Shown here piece after piece: positions 45,100 through 56,907 of a stretch of 64,000 nucleotides of DNA. Numbering within the stretch: position 1 is the first letter of the stretch; every line of letters starts with the position of its first letter. The notes below the pieces were generated by a model that saw only the letters and a list, made by a program, of their open reading frames with translations, was not told where the DNA came from and made no database searches. The translations under genes and the position numbers were made by a program. Source of the stretch: Spiroplasma poulsonii (GTDB lineage: Bacteria; Bacillota_I; Bacilli_A; Mycoplasmatales; Mycoplasmataceae); contig NZ_CM020866.1 in NCBI RefSeq assembly GCF_009866525.1, positions 1,229,407 to 1,293,406 on the forward strand, given 5' to 3'.

Positions 45100-46836
45100 T
45101 TATAATCCCAGTTTAAAACGATATGGATAAGAACCATAAAACAAAGCATCATATGGGTCGTGGTACATTTTACTATCGGGTGTGTTTGTTTTGGTATCGC
45201 TAAACCTTAATTCACTAATGCACTTATCTAAAAATGGGAAATTATCTAATATGCCATATATTTTGCCTTGCACAAACATTTTTCTTATTCATGTTACACG
45301 ATTGATTATACCCGCTTCTTTATTAAGAGATGTTTGATGTTTTTTGGCTTTAAACATTTTAATTTTATAGCCTAAATAAGGGTAAATATCTTCTTGTAAT
45401 TTTTGCATAAAGTCATGGGCATTAATATCATAATGGAATGTTGCATATTCAAAACCATCAAATTTATCAAAAGTATTGATTATTCATTGACCATAATGTT
45501 CTACTATTTCATTTAAATTCATTGTGCTTTTTGGTGTAACAACATTTTCTTCAATTAAATATTTATCATATTCATTATTTTCATTAATTTTATAACCACT
45601 AAATAAAAATACAGTATGGTCTTGACTTCCATTAGCATAATCAACGCCAATTGAATAACTATCAAATTGATACTGTTTTGTGCTTGTATTATAAAAATCT
45701 TGTAAATTATACTCTTTAATATATTTACGATAATTTCGTAAAACATAAATGCTGGGGTCATTATCGTTATATTCAAAACCGTAATATTCTAATTCAAATA
45801 AATCGGGTCGTTCTTCTTTATTTGCTAAAACAAGTTTTTTAGTAATGTCAGGTATTTTATTTCAAACAGCCCCCATTGTTAATCGTAAATTAAAAACACC
45901 TAAACCATTAAATGCTTGTTTATTTTCTGAATATACTTGATTTTGTTCTTTTAAAATAGTTTTAATTCTTTCATTTAACGGTAAATATGGCGTTACAAAT
46001 TTTTCATAAAACACATGATATTTATCAAAAGGATTAAAAGTAAATTGGTTGGAATATGTTTTATGAAAATATGTTGTTACTGTCATATATTGCTTTGTTA
46101 CATTATTTCATTCTTGAAATGTTCAAGATAATTCTTTTATTGGAATAGGATTATCCAAATTATATTGTTTATTATCATTTTCATCCATGTATTTTTCATA
46201 AGATACTTTTAAACTTTTTGAACGAAACATTGAAACTCTTAAATTATTATATCTTTTATCTAGTTCTTTATCAGTTAAGATTTCTTTTTCTTCGGCATGG
46301 ATCATTTCATCTGTTCATGCCGATATAATACCACTACCTTTACCAACTTTCCCCATAATTTTATTACCATTAGCATAACAAACAAAAGCAATACGAACAC
46401 CACTAGGAAAAATAATATCACCACCTTCTTTAACATTTTTAGGTCAAACAATGCCATTTTCATTATCGGGTCCTATATCAATCCCATATTTATCGTATAG
46501 ATAATTACAGACATTGATTGTATCACCAAATGTAGTATCTTCGTGGGTATTAGCATATCTTCGTAAAATATTAGATGAAGCATCAGTAAAATTACAAGCA
46601 AAAAATAATTTTTCAGCTAGATGATTTCATGTTTTATTAGTACCCCGCCCCGCTGAAACAAACTTAAAAAAAGTTGGCGAAGTAAAATATCGGGCATAAC
46701 TATCACCAACAAAATCTTTAAATACTTCTCAATCAAAACAAAAATTATAGTCGCTAAAATTTAAATCATATTTTTTATTTAAATGTTCATAACTAGTAAT
46801 TCGTTTTTTGTTATTAATATTGTTAAATTGATTCAT
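45100..46836 (-). CDS. prophage A large terminase subunit (578 aa)
   Basis: AATGGAGGTTATT precedes ATG 46836. The Walker A-like loop AGRGTNKT lies at 62-69 (the usual Gly before Lys is Asn) and Walker B IISAWTDEM at 170-178. The C-terminal nuclease starts SIGVDYANGSQDHTVF with its first Asp. Further acidic residues include Asp in DPYDALFYGS near the end. These are the ATPase and RNase H-like nuclease halves of TerL, the DNA packaging motor. It is on the strand opposite to the head genes and 7 kb from the portal, which is unusual. IS5 copy H sits 37 bases upstream of its start and may have replaced its promoter. Confidence 0.8.
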
Positions 46837-46872
46837 AATAACCTCCATTTTACATTACTTATAAATTATAAT

Positions 46873-47939
46873 AGACTTCTTGCATTACTTGTTAAAAAAT
46901 TGCAAATATTTGTAAAAAAGATACTAATAGAAAAATATAATTTTAATTAATTATGTTTTTTATTTAAAAATTTAATATTTTTCCACAACGAAAAATTAAT
47001 TTATTATTTAAATTATTTAATTTTAAATAAATATTTTATGTTAAATATAATAATTGTAAATTATAAATTGAGGCAATTAAATTAAATCTTAAACCAAATC
47101 TTTTTCTTCGATTACGATATTTTTCTGTAATAATTTTAAATTTTTTAAGAATAGCAAAAATATTTTCAATAATAATTCTCATTTTTGAAACTAGTCTATT
47201 ATATTGCTTTTGTTCTTTGTTTAAAGGGTTTTTCTTTGTTTTCTTTGTAGGTATTAGAACATTATTGTGATTTTTTTGTATTCCTTGATAACCACTATCA
47301 ACTATTAATTTGGTATTTTTTAAAATTGGGATTTTTGATTCTTTAAATAAAGCATAATCATGTTTTTTTCCGAGCGAAAAACTTGTTGCAATAATTTTTT
47401 TGGTTTCTTGTTCGATAATTACTTGTGTTTTGATCGTGTGTTTTTTCTTTTTACCAGAATAAGATTGTTTTTGTCTTTTTTTGGGCGTTGGATTGGAGTT
47501 TCGGTAGCATCAATAATAATAGTTTTATCATTAAAATAATCATTTATTAGTGCTTTTTTACCAGCAAGTTGTTGAAAATCAGAGTTTTTAATTAAAATAT
47601 CTTCAATTCACTTAATATTACGATAACAATTAGCCTCACTAATATCAAAACTTTTACCAAGATGAAAATAAGTCTGATATTCTCGTCAATATAATAAAGT
47701 CATCAATAATCTATTTTCTAATGATAATTTATTAGTTTTACCACCTTTTTTAAATTTTTCTATTTCAGCAACTTTTAAAATATCTAACATTTTATTAAAA
47801 GTGGATTTTTTTATTCCTGTTAATCTTAATCATTCTCTATCATTAAGAGTATTAAATTTATTATTGTTCATATTTTTATGTCCTCATAAATTATATTTTA
47901 TAATAATATTTTAATAAAAAAGGGTATCGCAAGAAGTCT
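46873..47939 (-). mobile_element. IS5-family element, copy H
   Basis: A 1067-bp copy with AGACTTCTTGC ends and an AAT duplication at 46870-46872 and 47940-47942. It lies between the prophage A terminase start and the IS30-type gene, at the prophage edge. Confidence 0.95.
47036..47871 (-). CDS. IS5-family transposase with -1 frameshift (copy H)
   Basis: Same as copy B except that one Trp codon near the start is TGA rather than TGG, which is synonymous in this code. The slip site and DDE residues are kept. Confidence 0.85.
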
Positions 47940-47981
47940 AATATAATTTAATGCAATTAAAAATGAAAGGAATTTATAAAC

Positions 47982-48970
47982 ATGAAATTAAAAATTTTTC
48001 ATCATTTTACTTTTAAAGAAAGAGTAATGTTAAAAGATTTATTAGAACTTGATTCACTAAAAAGAATGAATGATCAACCTAATATATCTGAAATAGCAAA
48101 AATATTGCATAAAAGCCGTTATACAATTAAACGAGAAATAAAAAGGTTAAAAAATAACAACTATGATCCTAAATTAGCAGAGGATGACTATTGAAAAAAG
48201 AGAAAAAAATGTATTAAACACATTATATTTTCAGATGAAAAATTAAGATGATTAGATAAAAGATTTAATAAGTACCATGATACACCAGAGCAAATTTGTA
48301 AAAACTATGAAAAAGAATTTGGCAGTAAATTTCCTATATGTGTTAAAACTTTGTATAAATATATTTATTCTGGCCTTTTAAATTTATCAAAAGAAAATTT
48401 GTATTTTCATGGTAAAAGATTTAAAACAAAAAATAGAAAAGATAACCGTGGAAAAATAAGAAATTTTAAAACTATTGAGCAAGCAAAACATGATAAATAT
48501 GAATTTGGTTGATTTCAAATGGATACAGTAGTTGGGAAAGACCATCAATCTAGTTGTTTAGTTTTAACAGAAGAATTAAGCAAAAAAACTTTCTGTAAAA
48601 AATTAAATGAAAATTCAGTCGTAGAAGTTACAAAAGCAATAAAAAAATTTTAAATAATAAGATTTTCAAAACCATAAATATTAAAGGAATTGTTACAGAT
48701 CAAGGCAAAGAATTTAGTAACTGAAAAGAAATAGAAAAAATTGCTTGTACTAATGTTTATTTTTGTGATGCTGGAACGCCTACTCAAAAACCATTAGTTG
48801 AAAGAATTAATAGAGATATTAGGCATTGATTTCCTAAAGGAACAGATTTTAATAATATTACTCAACAAGAAATAGACTGAGTTATTGATGTTATTAACAA
48901 TAAACCACGGGCTTGTTTACAGTGGTTAACTTCACAACAATTATTTTTAAATTTATCATCACATATTTAA
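47982..48970 (+). pseudogene. IS30-family transposase, frameshifted
   Basis: The N-terminal HTH part (ISEIAKILHKSRYTIKREIK) is followed by DDE motifs FQMDTVVG, VTDQGKEF and VERINRDIRHWFPKGT, and by the C-terminal NNKPRACLQWLTSQQLF typical of IS30. The first frame stops at 48651-48653. A one-base change in the A7 run near 48641-48647 moves the rest to another frame, ending at 48970. IS30 transposases normally need no frameshift, so I read this as a mutation. The element's left end was not found; copy H lies just upstream. Confidence 0.8.
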
Positions 48971-49129
48971 TAATTTTTTATTGAATTAATCAAATAATTT
49001 AATAAATTATTTTTAGTGTGTCTAAATTCATAAATTTAGATAAAAAAACCATAATTTTAAAAATAAAATTATATTGAATACTTATTTTGTTGTGTTATAA
49101 TGAAATTAAATAAAGTGTGTCATTTGAAT

Positions 49130-49197
49130 TTACAATATACATCTTTTAAAACATGATTTTTACCATAATGTTTGCTAATATTTTCTAAAATAATCAT
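49130..49197 (-). pseudogene. N-terminal remnant of an ABC transporter ATPase
   Basis: About 23 codons from ATG 49197 read IILENISKHYGKNHVLKDV, the usual start of an ABC ATPase. The reading then runs into the end of the IS30-type element and no Walker A follows. The start lies just after the stop of the gene 49200-49958. Confidence 0.65.
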
Positions 49198-49199
49198 TT

Positions 49200-49958
49200 T
49201 TACTTTTCCCTCCCAAATACAATGTTATAAACTTTATTGATCATATTTGTCATTACATCATCAAGTTTTAACCGTGGTTTTACTTTTGCAGCGGCAACTG
49301 GATCAGGACCTTGTGATCACAACGGGTTATTATCCTTATCACGAGGGACTAATGACCCAAATACATAAAAATCAACAGCAATTGATTTTTCAATTGTTCG
49401 GCCTAAATCTTGAATTCAAATTTTTGCTCATTGAAAATAAAATCCTGCCTGAAAATACTTCATAACTCATAAGTTTAAATACTCGTTTGGATTAATATTA
49501 TTATCAGCTGGATCAATAATTTGATTGATTGATATTTCAATAAAATACGAGCGTAAACTTAAGGCCATAAATTTTTGCATATCATAAAAAAAAACAATCT
49601 TTTACTCAATATAATCATTAATTTCAGCAAGGGGAAGACAAATTTCATCATAACCCGGTTTACCAATATTTCCTTCAGCTGTATCACGATATTTATCATA
49701 TTCATTACGATAAAAACTATAAAAACCTTCCATCATTTTCTCATTTGTTGCAACAATTTTTTGTTGAGTGTCATTATATAAAAATTGTCAAATCTTGAAT
49801 TGACTCATATCTTTTGCTGGTCAACCGCGACTTGGTTCTACAATTTGTTTTAAATTATCTGATGTTTTAAAACTATTATTTGTAAAAAAAATAATAATAC
49901 TAGCAAGTGAAATAACTAAAAATGAACTTATTAAAATAGCTCATAAATATTTTTTCAT
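49200..49958 (-). pseudogene. membrane-anchored secreted protein, nonsense mutation
   Basis: ATG 49958, after AGGAGAAAAAAT, gives an N-terminal helix (WAILISSFLVISLASIIIFF) and an extracytoplasmic, mostly helical body ending VYNIVFGREK. A TAA at 49602-49604 (codon 119) interrupts the 252-codon frame. It precedes an ABC ATPase remnant, so it may have been the surface part of that transporter. The family was not recognised. Confidence 0.65.
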
Positions 49959-50280
49959 ATTTTTTCTCCTTTTGTATAAAGTGCTTCAATAATTCATAAA
50001 CTGTTCATATTGAACCATTTTTAATTATGACAAAAAAAGCAAGCATATGATTATTACTGCTCTCAATTTTGCTCACTTACATTTTAACCTAAATTTTCAT
50101 ATCACAATATAAATAATTAAATATGTTAATTTTAAAAATATTTTTTACAGAAGACATCAATATTAAGAGAAAATTGAAGATAATAGGAATCCTTACATTA
50201 ATACCTATTAGTAATAATTTAATTATAAAAAATAAAAGTAGTCTCATATTGATGAGACTACTTTTATTTTAAAAATGATC
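49959..50280. other. intergenic region with terminator
   Basis: Nothing coding was seen. It holds the promoter of the gene ending at 49200 and the intrinsic terminator at 50229-50264. Confidence 0.4.
50229..50264 (-). terminator. intrinsic terminator of the MBL-fold gene operon
   Basis: The perfect 14-bp stem AAAAGTAGTCTCAT/ATGAGACTACTTTT has a 4-base loop and is followed on the minus strand by TATTTTTTATAA. Confidence 0.8.
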
Positions 50281-50922
50281 TTATGTTGGAATTAGGTTTT
50301 GGTCAAGGGCATCACGCATTAAAAATGGTTTATTATGACCAGGTAAAACCTGTCATATTGGTTCCAAGTTTGTAATACGACGTAACTCTGTTACAAAGTA
50401 ATTATCATTACACATTGCTCCCGTATACCCTGGGCTTGCTTTATCAGGCATTAAACTTGCCCCTGTTGTTACTAAGTTTAAGGCTTTAATTCGTAACATT
50501 TGTGTTCCGGCGGTATGACCAGGAATATGAAAGACTTCAATTTGATAACCAATTTCTTCGACAACAGTATCACCAATTAACGGAACAAGATTTGTTAATG
50601 GATAAACAATGCCTGGTCCTAGAATTTCTCCAGTTGTATCATCAACCTTATGTTGCGATAATAATCGTAAATCAATTTTTTGAATATAAATTTTTAAATC
50701 TGGACATTGCTGTAATACATCATCAATCCCATCATAGTGGTCAATATGACCATGGGTAATAAACAAGGCTTTTAAGGTCAGATTTTTTTGTTTAATATAT
50801 TCGATTGCATCTTTTGCCGCATTTGAGGCATCAATCATAATTGCTTCATTTTGATCATTAATGATTAAATAAACATTTTGATTATCATAAGTTGCATCTA
50901 CAAAATTTTTCATCTTTGCCAT
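50281..50922 (-). CDS. metallo-beta-lactamase fold hydrolase, glyoxalase II-like (213 aa)
   Basis: The metal-binding motif HGHIDH is at THGHIDHYDG, with later ligands in IPGHTAG and LPGHNKP and an Asp in the ligand set. The start at 50922 is chosen because AGAAGGAGAAC lies 7 bases upstream; a longer frame to 50991 lacks a site. Enzymes of this type hydrolyse thioesters such as S-lactoylglutathione analogues or act as generic phosphodiesterases; the substrate is not known in mollicutes. It is the second gene of an operon with the pseudogene 50942-51639. Confidence 0.85.
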
Positions 50923-50941
50923 CAGTAGTTCTCCTTCTGTC

Positions 50942-51639
50942 TTACTCTTCGGTTTCTTTAAACTCTTCAATAAAGTAAGAGTTTGATTCAATGTAATTCA
51001 ACAAATCTTCAATTAAAAATAAAACGTCATTAATGTTATCGTGATCTAAACCTTTGATTTTACTAATATTCATAACATATAACTTTTGTAATAATTCATG
51101 CCCATCATCTTGATTTTCAAGACGATATCCAAATCAACGGGCAATTCCTAAGGCAGCACCACCTAATAAATGGCTTAAAAAAGATTTAACATTAGGATTG
51201 TCAATATGTTTATCGTAAAAAGTAGTACGGATATAATTAGTTTTAATTATTTCAGAAATAATTGTCAACAATAAATTCGCATAATCAGTAATCGCAATAA
51301 TGTTTTCACCATAAGTTTGAACTTCATCATCAATTTTAACAAAAACATTCATAACACCCTTATATAATGCTTTAAAAGAAATAACATCTTTTAATTCATT
51401 ATTATTCGGAATCATATCATAATAACGTTCAAATCCAATTTTTGTTGCTCATACAGCAGCAGAATAAATGCTTTCAAAAACTTCTTGTGTTGGGCGATAT
51501 CATTTAAAACGTAAAAAATTTTTGGATCAACAGCCCCTGTTTCCTTTGCTAAAGCTTCTTGTGTTAGTGTCATCGCCTGTTTATAATTTAATTTTGCGTC
51601 TTTTTTCGCCAATACTTTTATTACGTATGTTTTCTCCAT
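50942..51639 (-). pseudogene. hypothetical helical protein, frameshifted
   Basis: Start 51639 gives KTYVIKVLAKKDAKLNYKQA, a DNA-binding-like short N-terminus. After codon 40 the frame shifts by one base in an A run near 51520; the true continuation reads WYRPTQEVFESIYSAAVWAT and runs to the stop at 50942. The C-terminal part is all-helical. It might be a TetR-like regulator, but the helix-turn-helix is not convincing. It overlaps nothing and precedes the MBL-fold gene by 20 bases, whose ribosome-binding site it supplies. Confidence 0.55.
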
Positions 51640-51721
51640 AAAACTTCCTTCATCCTCTTAATTTCTATCTTTTGTTATTATACCATTTTTTCAAGAAAAA
51701 GTCTTGTTTTAAAACAAAGCA

Positions 51722-52045
51722 TTAGTTAGTAAATGAAAATTGACGTACACTATAACGCATTTTTCCAGTAAAACTATTAAGATTTTTACGATAAGAAATG
51801 ATAACTGATTTAAAATCATCTAGATTAAATTCAGCATTAAATCTTTCTGCTAAATCATTTCATACTACACATTGCACTTCTTCACCATTATCTAAAACTC
51901 AAAATTCACATAAATCTCTTGTTTGGCCGTCTTTACTAGTTACTGTTTTTAAAGTAGGTTGTTTATCTGCTAATAAAAACTTTTCGTCGTTAATAATATC
52001 ATCAGTTCTTTTGGTAAACTTTTGATTCGGTCTATTATTATACAC
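51722..52045 (-). CDS. short single-stranded DNA-binding-like OB-fold protein (107 aa)
   Basis: GTG 52045 follows AGGAGG at 9 bases, which sets the start. LCEFWVLDNGEEVQCVVWND followed by LAERFN has the strand and V-x-C-V-x-W-x-x-LAE pattern of SSB OB folds. There is no acidic C-terminal tail for partner binding, and the C-terminus ends RYSVRQFSFTN. It is likely an accessory SSB paralogue rather than the main one. Confidence 0.65.
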
Positions 52046-52227
52046 TTTTACGGTCCTCCTTTCTCTTATTCAAATGAATACTTAAAATCATACCTTATAT
52101 TTTAATTGAAAAAAAGAAAGATTTATTATATTGTCATATGAACAAAACCATTATATCATTAAAATAATTTTAAAAAAAATTATTTTGAAAAAGGTTCATC
52201 TTTTTCTACAAAATCATCATTTAATAA

Positions 52228-53625
52228 TTACTGTGAACGTTGTTTTTTAGCGTTACACTTTGTTTCTAATCATTTTTTTAAATAATAAAGTGGATAACCA
52301 CCTAACATTATTCCCAACACAATAAAACAATTCCATAATTCTCACATATTCGCCGTTACAGTTGCATAATAATACATTGCTAAAATTGAACCAATAAAAG
52401 TAATTGTACATAAACTTAATGCTAAAATAACTAAAATAATAAAGACTGGTTTTCGATAAAGGGATTGATACTTAACATCCTTTTGGCGTAAATATATTAA
52501 GGTAATCATTGTAATGAATTTTAAAACACTAACAGCAATAATAAAATAATTTGTGACATTAAACAACGATGTTCATAAAATGTAAATAATTGCTAACACG
52601 ACTAAAAAGAGGATTGCTAAATATGGCATATTAGTTCGTTTCGTTGTCTTTTGAAAAAAGGCAAAAAAATCGTTTTCTTCACTCATTTTAAAAATTAACC
52701 GTGAATGATACACTAAAAATGAATTTAATGATCCCACAAAAATAAAAATTGCTAAAATTGAAAATAAATAGTTTAAAAATGATGGAATCGTAGGATTATT
52801 ACTAATCGCATAATATCATACATTGTTAAAACCCGTTGGTCCTAATCAATTCTGTGGTTTATTAATTGTTAATAATCCAATTGCTAAAATAATATATAAT
52901 AAAACAATTGCAATTGTCGCGGTAATCATTGCCCGCGGAATGTTTTTCCGAGGATTAATAATTTCCCCACTAACATACGTAATTGCTTCCATCCCCGAAT
53001 AAGCAAACATTGTCATTGCTGTTGCTGGTAATAATAAAAATGATGAAAGATAAATTTGACTTAAATTTTTATTAATTGTATCATCAGTAAAACTAGCAGT
53101 ATTACCATAAACCATTGCAATAACTAAAAGCAAAACAATTGGAAATCCTTTTAGTAAAGCAAAAACAATTTGGGAATAACCACTACTTTTTTTAATAAAA
53201 ATTTGCATAATAACTAACACTAATAAAATTATAATCCCAAATAATTTACCATATCATTGGTTATCTAACTTTAATAAGGTAATTAAAATATTGCCTAGTG
53301 CTAAACAAGCAGTTGCAATAGCTGTTGCACTAACAAATAATACCATAATTCAACCAAACCAAAATGAACAAGCATTTCATTTTGCACGTTTAATTCAGTA
53401 ATAACTTGTCCCATTTTCAGGATACGAAGTAGCTCCTTCGGATAATAATAACATTTCTGGTAAAACTAATAAACCTCCTAAAATTCAAGCAATAATAATT
53501 AAAATGGGATTAAACTGTGCTTGAAAAGCAACTTGGCCAAACGAAACTAAAATCGAAGAACCTAATGTTGCTGAAATTGCTAATGCTAAAATCTGTCAAA
53601 ACCCATATTTTCTTTGTAATTTCAT
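52228..53625 (-). CDS. APC-family amino acid permease (465 aa)
   Basis: An intact 12-helix permease. The N-terminal GFWQILALAISATLGSSILV matches APC helix 1, FAYSGMEAITYVSGEIINPR is the conserved helix 6 segment with Glu, and NPRKNIPRAM follows it. The frame stops at TAA 52228, but another 15 open codons (DDFVEKDEPFSK) lie just beyond it and look like a former acidic tail. The start is 3 bases before the hydrolase stop, so the hydrolase and permease are coupled. It is the only apparently functional permease in the window. Confidence 0.85.
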
Positions 53626-53627
53626 CC

Positions 53628-54689
53628 TTATTTCCTTTCTTGTTGTGCTAAAAATGTTTTAATAGCCGCAAGATAAACTTGATGCCCTTTTGAAATCGCT
53701 TCAACATGGTTAATGTTTAATAAGGATACTAATTCACTTTGACCGGTTGGTTCAAACTTTGCTTTTTGAGTAAAAAATTCTTTACTCATAAAGTAAGGAA
53801 CAAAATCATCGTAATTACCATGAATAATTAACATTGGAAAATCTTTTAACCGCTTGGTATGTTTTAATAAATTATATTTTCGTAAATTAAAACCAATTTC
53901 TTTGTTAAATTTCTTTGTTAAACCAAAGCTAATTAACCACCATGGATGCTGATAACGATATTGCATCACATAACGAAATTGAACTAATAAACTACTAAAC
54001 CCACAATCACTAATTGCTCAATGAACTAATGGATTTTGATAACCTTCATCAATTAAATATTTTGTTAAACAAGCAGCTCCCATACTATTCCCAATTAATC
54101 CAATTTCTTCAACAGAATAACTATCTTGAAGTCATTGAATAACATCACTTAAATTTTGGGCATTCAAATAACCAATAGCGGTATAGTCCCCCGCACTTAA
54201 ACCATGTGCAACACTATCAAAAGTTAATACATTGTAGCCTTGTTGATAAAAGTAAAATACTTGTCGTAACCCTAAATATTTATTTTCCGTTCAACCATGC
54301 AAACCAATTACTCATTTCTTTGAATTAGAATGTTGTAAATAAAGCGCACTAATTGGTGCTTGATGGCGATTTAAAATCGTCACCATTTGCATTGCTGTTT
54401 CTTCTTTTTTACTAAAAACAAAATTAAATTGATCTAATTTTTTTGCAATAACATCTTGGTGATATACTTCAAAACTATTAAAATCAAAAGTTGTTGTTTC
54501 AATTGTCATTAACCCTTTTCGTTGATAAGTTTGGATAAATGTAAAAAAATCTTTAACATATTTTTTTGATCGAAAATAAACTAACGGAAATAATACTATC
54601 ACACATAAAATGCGTCATCAATTAAAACAAAATTTATGATAACCATCATTTAATGTTTGCTTACTAGGTGTTTTTTCAATTACTTTCAT
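53628..54689 (-). CDS. membrane-anchored alpha/beta hydrolase, paralogue 2 (353 aa)
   Basis: An N-terminal transmembrane segment (WWRILCVIVLFPLVYF) and a complete alpha/beta-hydrolase core: VIGLHGWTENK, nucleophile elbow GNSMGAA, acid HGNYDDFVP and His INHVEAI. It aligns throughout with the hydrolase at 12340-13374, differing mostly in loops. It is intact and coupled to the downstream permease by a 2-base gap, which suggests co-expression. Confidence 0.85.
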
Positions 54690-54912
54690 TTTTTCTTTCC
54701 CTTTTTAATATTCTTACTCTAACAAAATTTTTGGTCGTATAAATTATTTTGGGGTCTTAAATTAATATCTTAGAAATTGTGGAATAATATACCACTTACT
54801 TATTTAGATTGTATTACTTTTAATTTTATTGTCAATATATTTTTCTATTTTTTTAAATTTTTCCACAAAAAAAATACATTTTTATTAAAGTTATTTAATT
54901 TCTTAGATAAAA

Positions 54913-56256
54913 CTAATAAAAATATAAGTTTTTTTGTAAATTATTATTTACAAAATTATTAACTGAATAATTAAATTTATTTTCTTCTAACAATTGTTCA
55001 TTAGTATTAAATAAATTAATTTTATTTTTTAATCCCATCATACTAGCATTTAATTTATTTCTAATAGTTTTTTCACTATAAATAGCTTTTTTAATTATAG
55101 TGCCTTTTCAATAATGAGAAATATCACCTTCAATATCACAACCAATATTATTCCATAGTGTTTGGTTTTCAATTCCTTCTTTATTATTTTTAATTAATCT
55201 AATAGTTTTATTCAAAAAAATTAATTTAGCATCGCTTATAAAAGATTTACTATCTTCTAAACACTGTAATAATCCCTCATATTTACCATTATAAAAATTA
55301 TCAACTGCTTTATGATATATTTCTCTATTTTCTTTGTTTTTACTTTGATATGGATATAGTTTTTTAAATCTACTTGTAAGATGAAATTTATCTATTGTAT
55401 AGTGAATTTTATTTTTAGGAAAATATTGACGCATAAAATTTTTAGTATTTTTAATCCATAATGCACCATCACCTAAAATCATAATTTCAATATTAGGTGT
55501 CAATTTGAAATGAGTTTCAATTAAAGTAAATAATTTTATAAGAACTGGTTTTAAATTTGCTTCTTTTTTAAGATAATCTGGAATATTATCCATTTCAAAA
55601 ACACCTAATTTATTTGCGATTACAGGTCTTTTTACAGTATATTTTTCTTCATCATACCCAGTATGTACAGTACATGCTATCGTATGTTTTTTTATCTTTT
55701 TTCTTCCTTGCTTTGTTGAATCTAACATTTTCAAATAAGTACCATCCATTTGAATATATAAAGTGTGTGGAATATCTATTTTTTTATTACTTTTATTAAA
55801 GTAATATTCTTCGTCAGTTTTTGCATTTTTCATAATATTAGATACTGTCATTAAACTAATTTTTACATGCTCCATAGTATCTAAAATATCTTTATATCTT
55901 TTGTTCTCAGTAATAAATGATAATATTTTTTCTTTAACAGAATTATCTATTCTTTGTCATTTTTCAATTCCTAAAAGTTTATCCAAAGGAAAAATATATT
56001 CTTCTTTACCTGTTTCTGGATTAATTTTATAATATCTTCTTCTTTTAAAAGTTATTTTTCCATTTAAAATTACTAATGTTCTTTCAATTTTATCTTTTAC
56101 TTTATAATATTTAAATTCTTTTAAAGTTTTATCAATTTTGTAATTTTTAAAAATTCATTCATCATAATCTTCTGAACTTTGTTGAATAATTTCAATACTC
56201 TGTATATATAATAAATTAATAAAATTATTAAAAAAATTGTTATCAACATTCATCAT
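54913..56256 (-). CDS. ISLre2/UPF0236-family transposase (447 aa)
   Basis: The frame is open from ATG 56256 after AAAGAGGGTAAAAA. The core shows IQMDGTYLKM (first Asp), MILGDGALWI and YTIDKFHLTSRF, the usual DDE-like set of this family, and a helical C-terminus with EGDISHYWKG. Terminal repeats and target duplication were not identified. The element separates the host hydrolase from prophage B. Confidence 0.85.
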
Positions 56257-56508
56257 TTTTTACCCTCTTTCCTTAGTTCTACACATTAACACAAAAATAA
56301 TAAAAATGCAAAAAAAGATATTATTTTTTATTTATTATGTTATAATTTAAGTGTTAATTATTAGCAAATTAATTTAACTGAAAAAAGTAAAGTAATTTAC
56401 TTTTTTTTATTTTGATGTAAAATATAGATAATAAAAAAAAAGAACCCTGTTAAGTTCTTCTGTACATGTTTTTCTCTACTTATATTTAACCATATAAAAG
56501 GAGTAAAA
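56257..56508. other. intergenic region before prophage B
   Basis: About 250 bases with no gene. A terminator-like hairpin at 56381-56406 is followed by a second small hairpin with AGAAC and GTTCT, then an AAAAGGAGTAAAA ribosome-binding site for the small terminase. Confidence 0.4.
56381..56407 (+). terminator. intrinsic terminator upstream of prophage B
   Basis: An 11-bp stem (AAAAAAGTAAA/TTTACTTTTTT) with a 4-base loop is followed by more T residues. It would insulate the prophage from transcription entering from the left. Confidence 0.7.
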
Positions 56509-56907
56509 ATGAAAGAATTTAATCCAAAAACAGCAAGTTTGGCGACTTTTTATCGTAAAATAGAGCAATTTTGAGAAAATAAATCACCTAATAAACCATA
56601 TACTTTGAATGATTTAACCAATGAATTCAATCTTTCTCGCAAGTGAAGATATGATACTTATGCGAGCGAAAAGATAGTTCCTTTGCTTGAAAAACAAGTT
56701 GATAGAATTGAAAGTGAAATAATTAATTTTATGATGAAATCACCTGATGGTGCTAAATTATATTGACAACGAGCATTTAATTATAAATATTCACTGCAAG
56801 AAAAACAGTTAGAACAAGAATTAAACTTAAATAATCAACAGCCAATAATTGTTAATTTACAAACGGATATTAGAGATATTAAAAAAGAAAGTGATAATAA
56901 TGCTTAA
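56509..56907 (+). CDS. prophage B small terminase subunit-like protein (132 aa)
   Basis: The N-terminal part (LNDLTNEFNLSRKWRYDTYA) looks like a helix-turn-helix, and helices follow (AKLYWQRAFNYKYSLQEKQL). The size and place directly before TerL, with an 8-base overlap, fit TerS, which recognises the packaging site. There is no stronger motif than that. Confidence 0.6.

Larger units (their letters stand above)
32758..46836. mobile_element. prophage A, tailed phage with capsid, portal and terminase genes
   Basis: The region holds ten + strand phage genes, a convergent lipoprotein/RIP pair, a broken S1 gene and a minus-strand large terminase. The head module order (scaffold, capsid, connector, portal) and the lack of a recognisable long-tail tape measure favour a short-tailed phage. 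SpV3-type podoviruses are described from Spiroplasma, and a relation is plausible but untested. No integrase or repressor was found, so ends and completeness are uncertain. Confidence 0.75.

Noticed and set aside
47036..47871. Copy H transposase as a pseudogene because of an early TGA
   Set aside because: The TGA replaces a TGG Trp codon and is synonymous in this code.
1971..47939. Multiple identical repeats as a CRISPR array or other repeat system
   Set aside because: They are copies of a 1067-bp IS5 element with transposase frames and target duplications; there is no short repeat-spacer pattern or cas gene.
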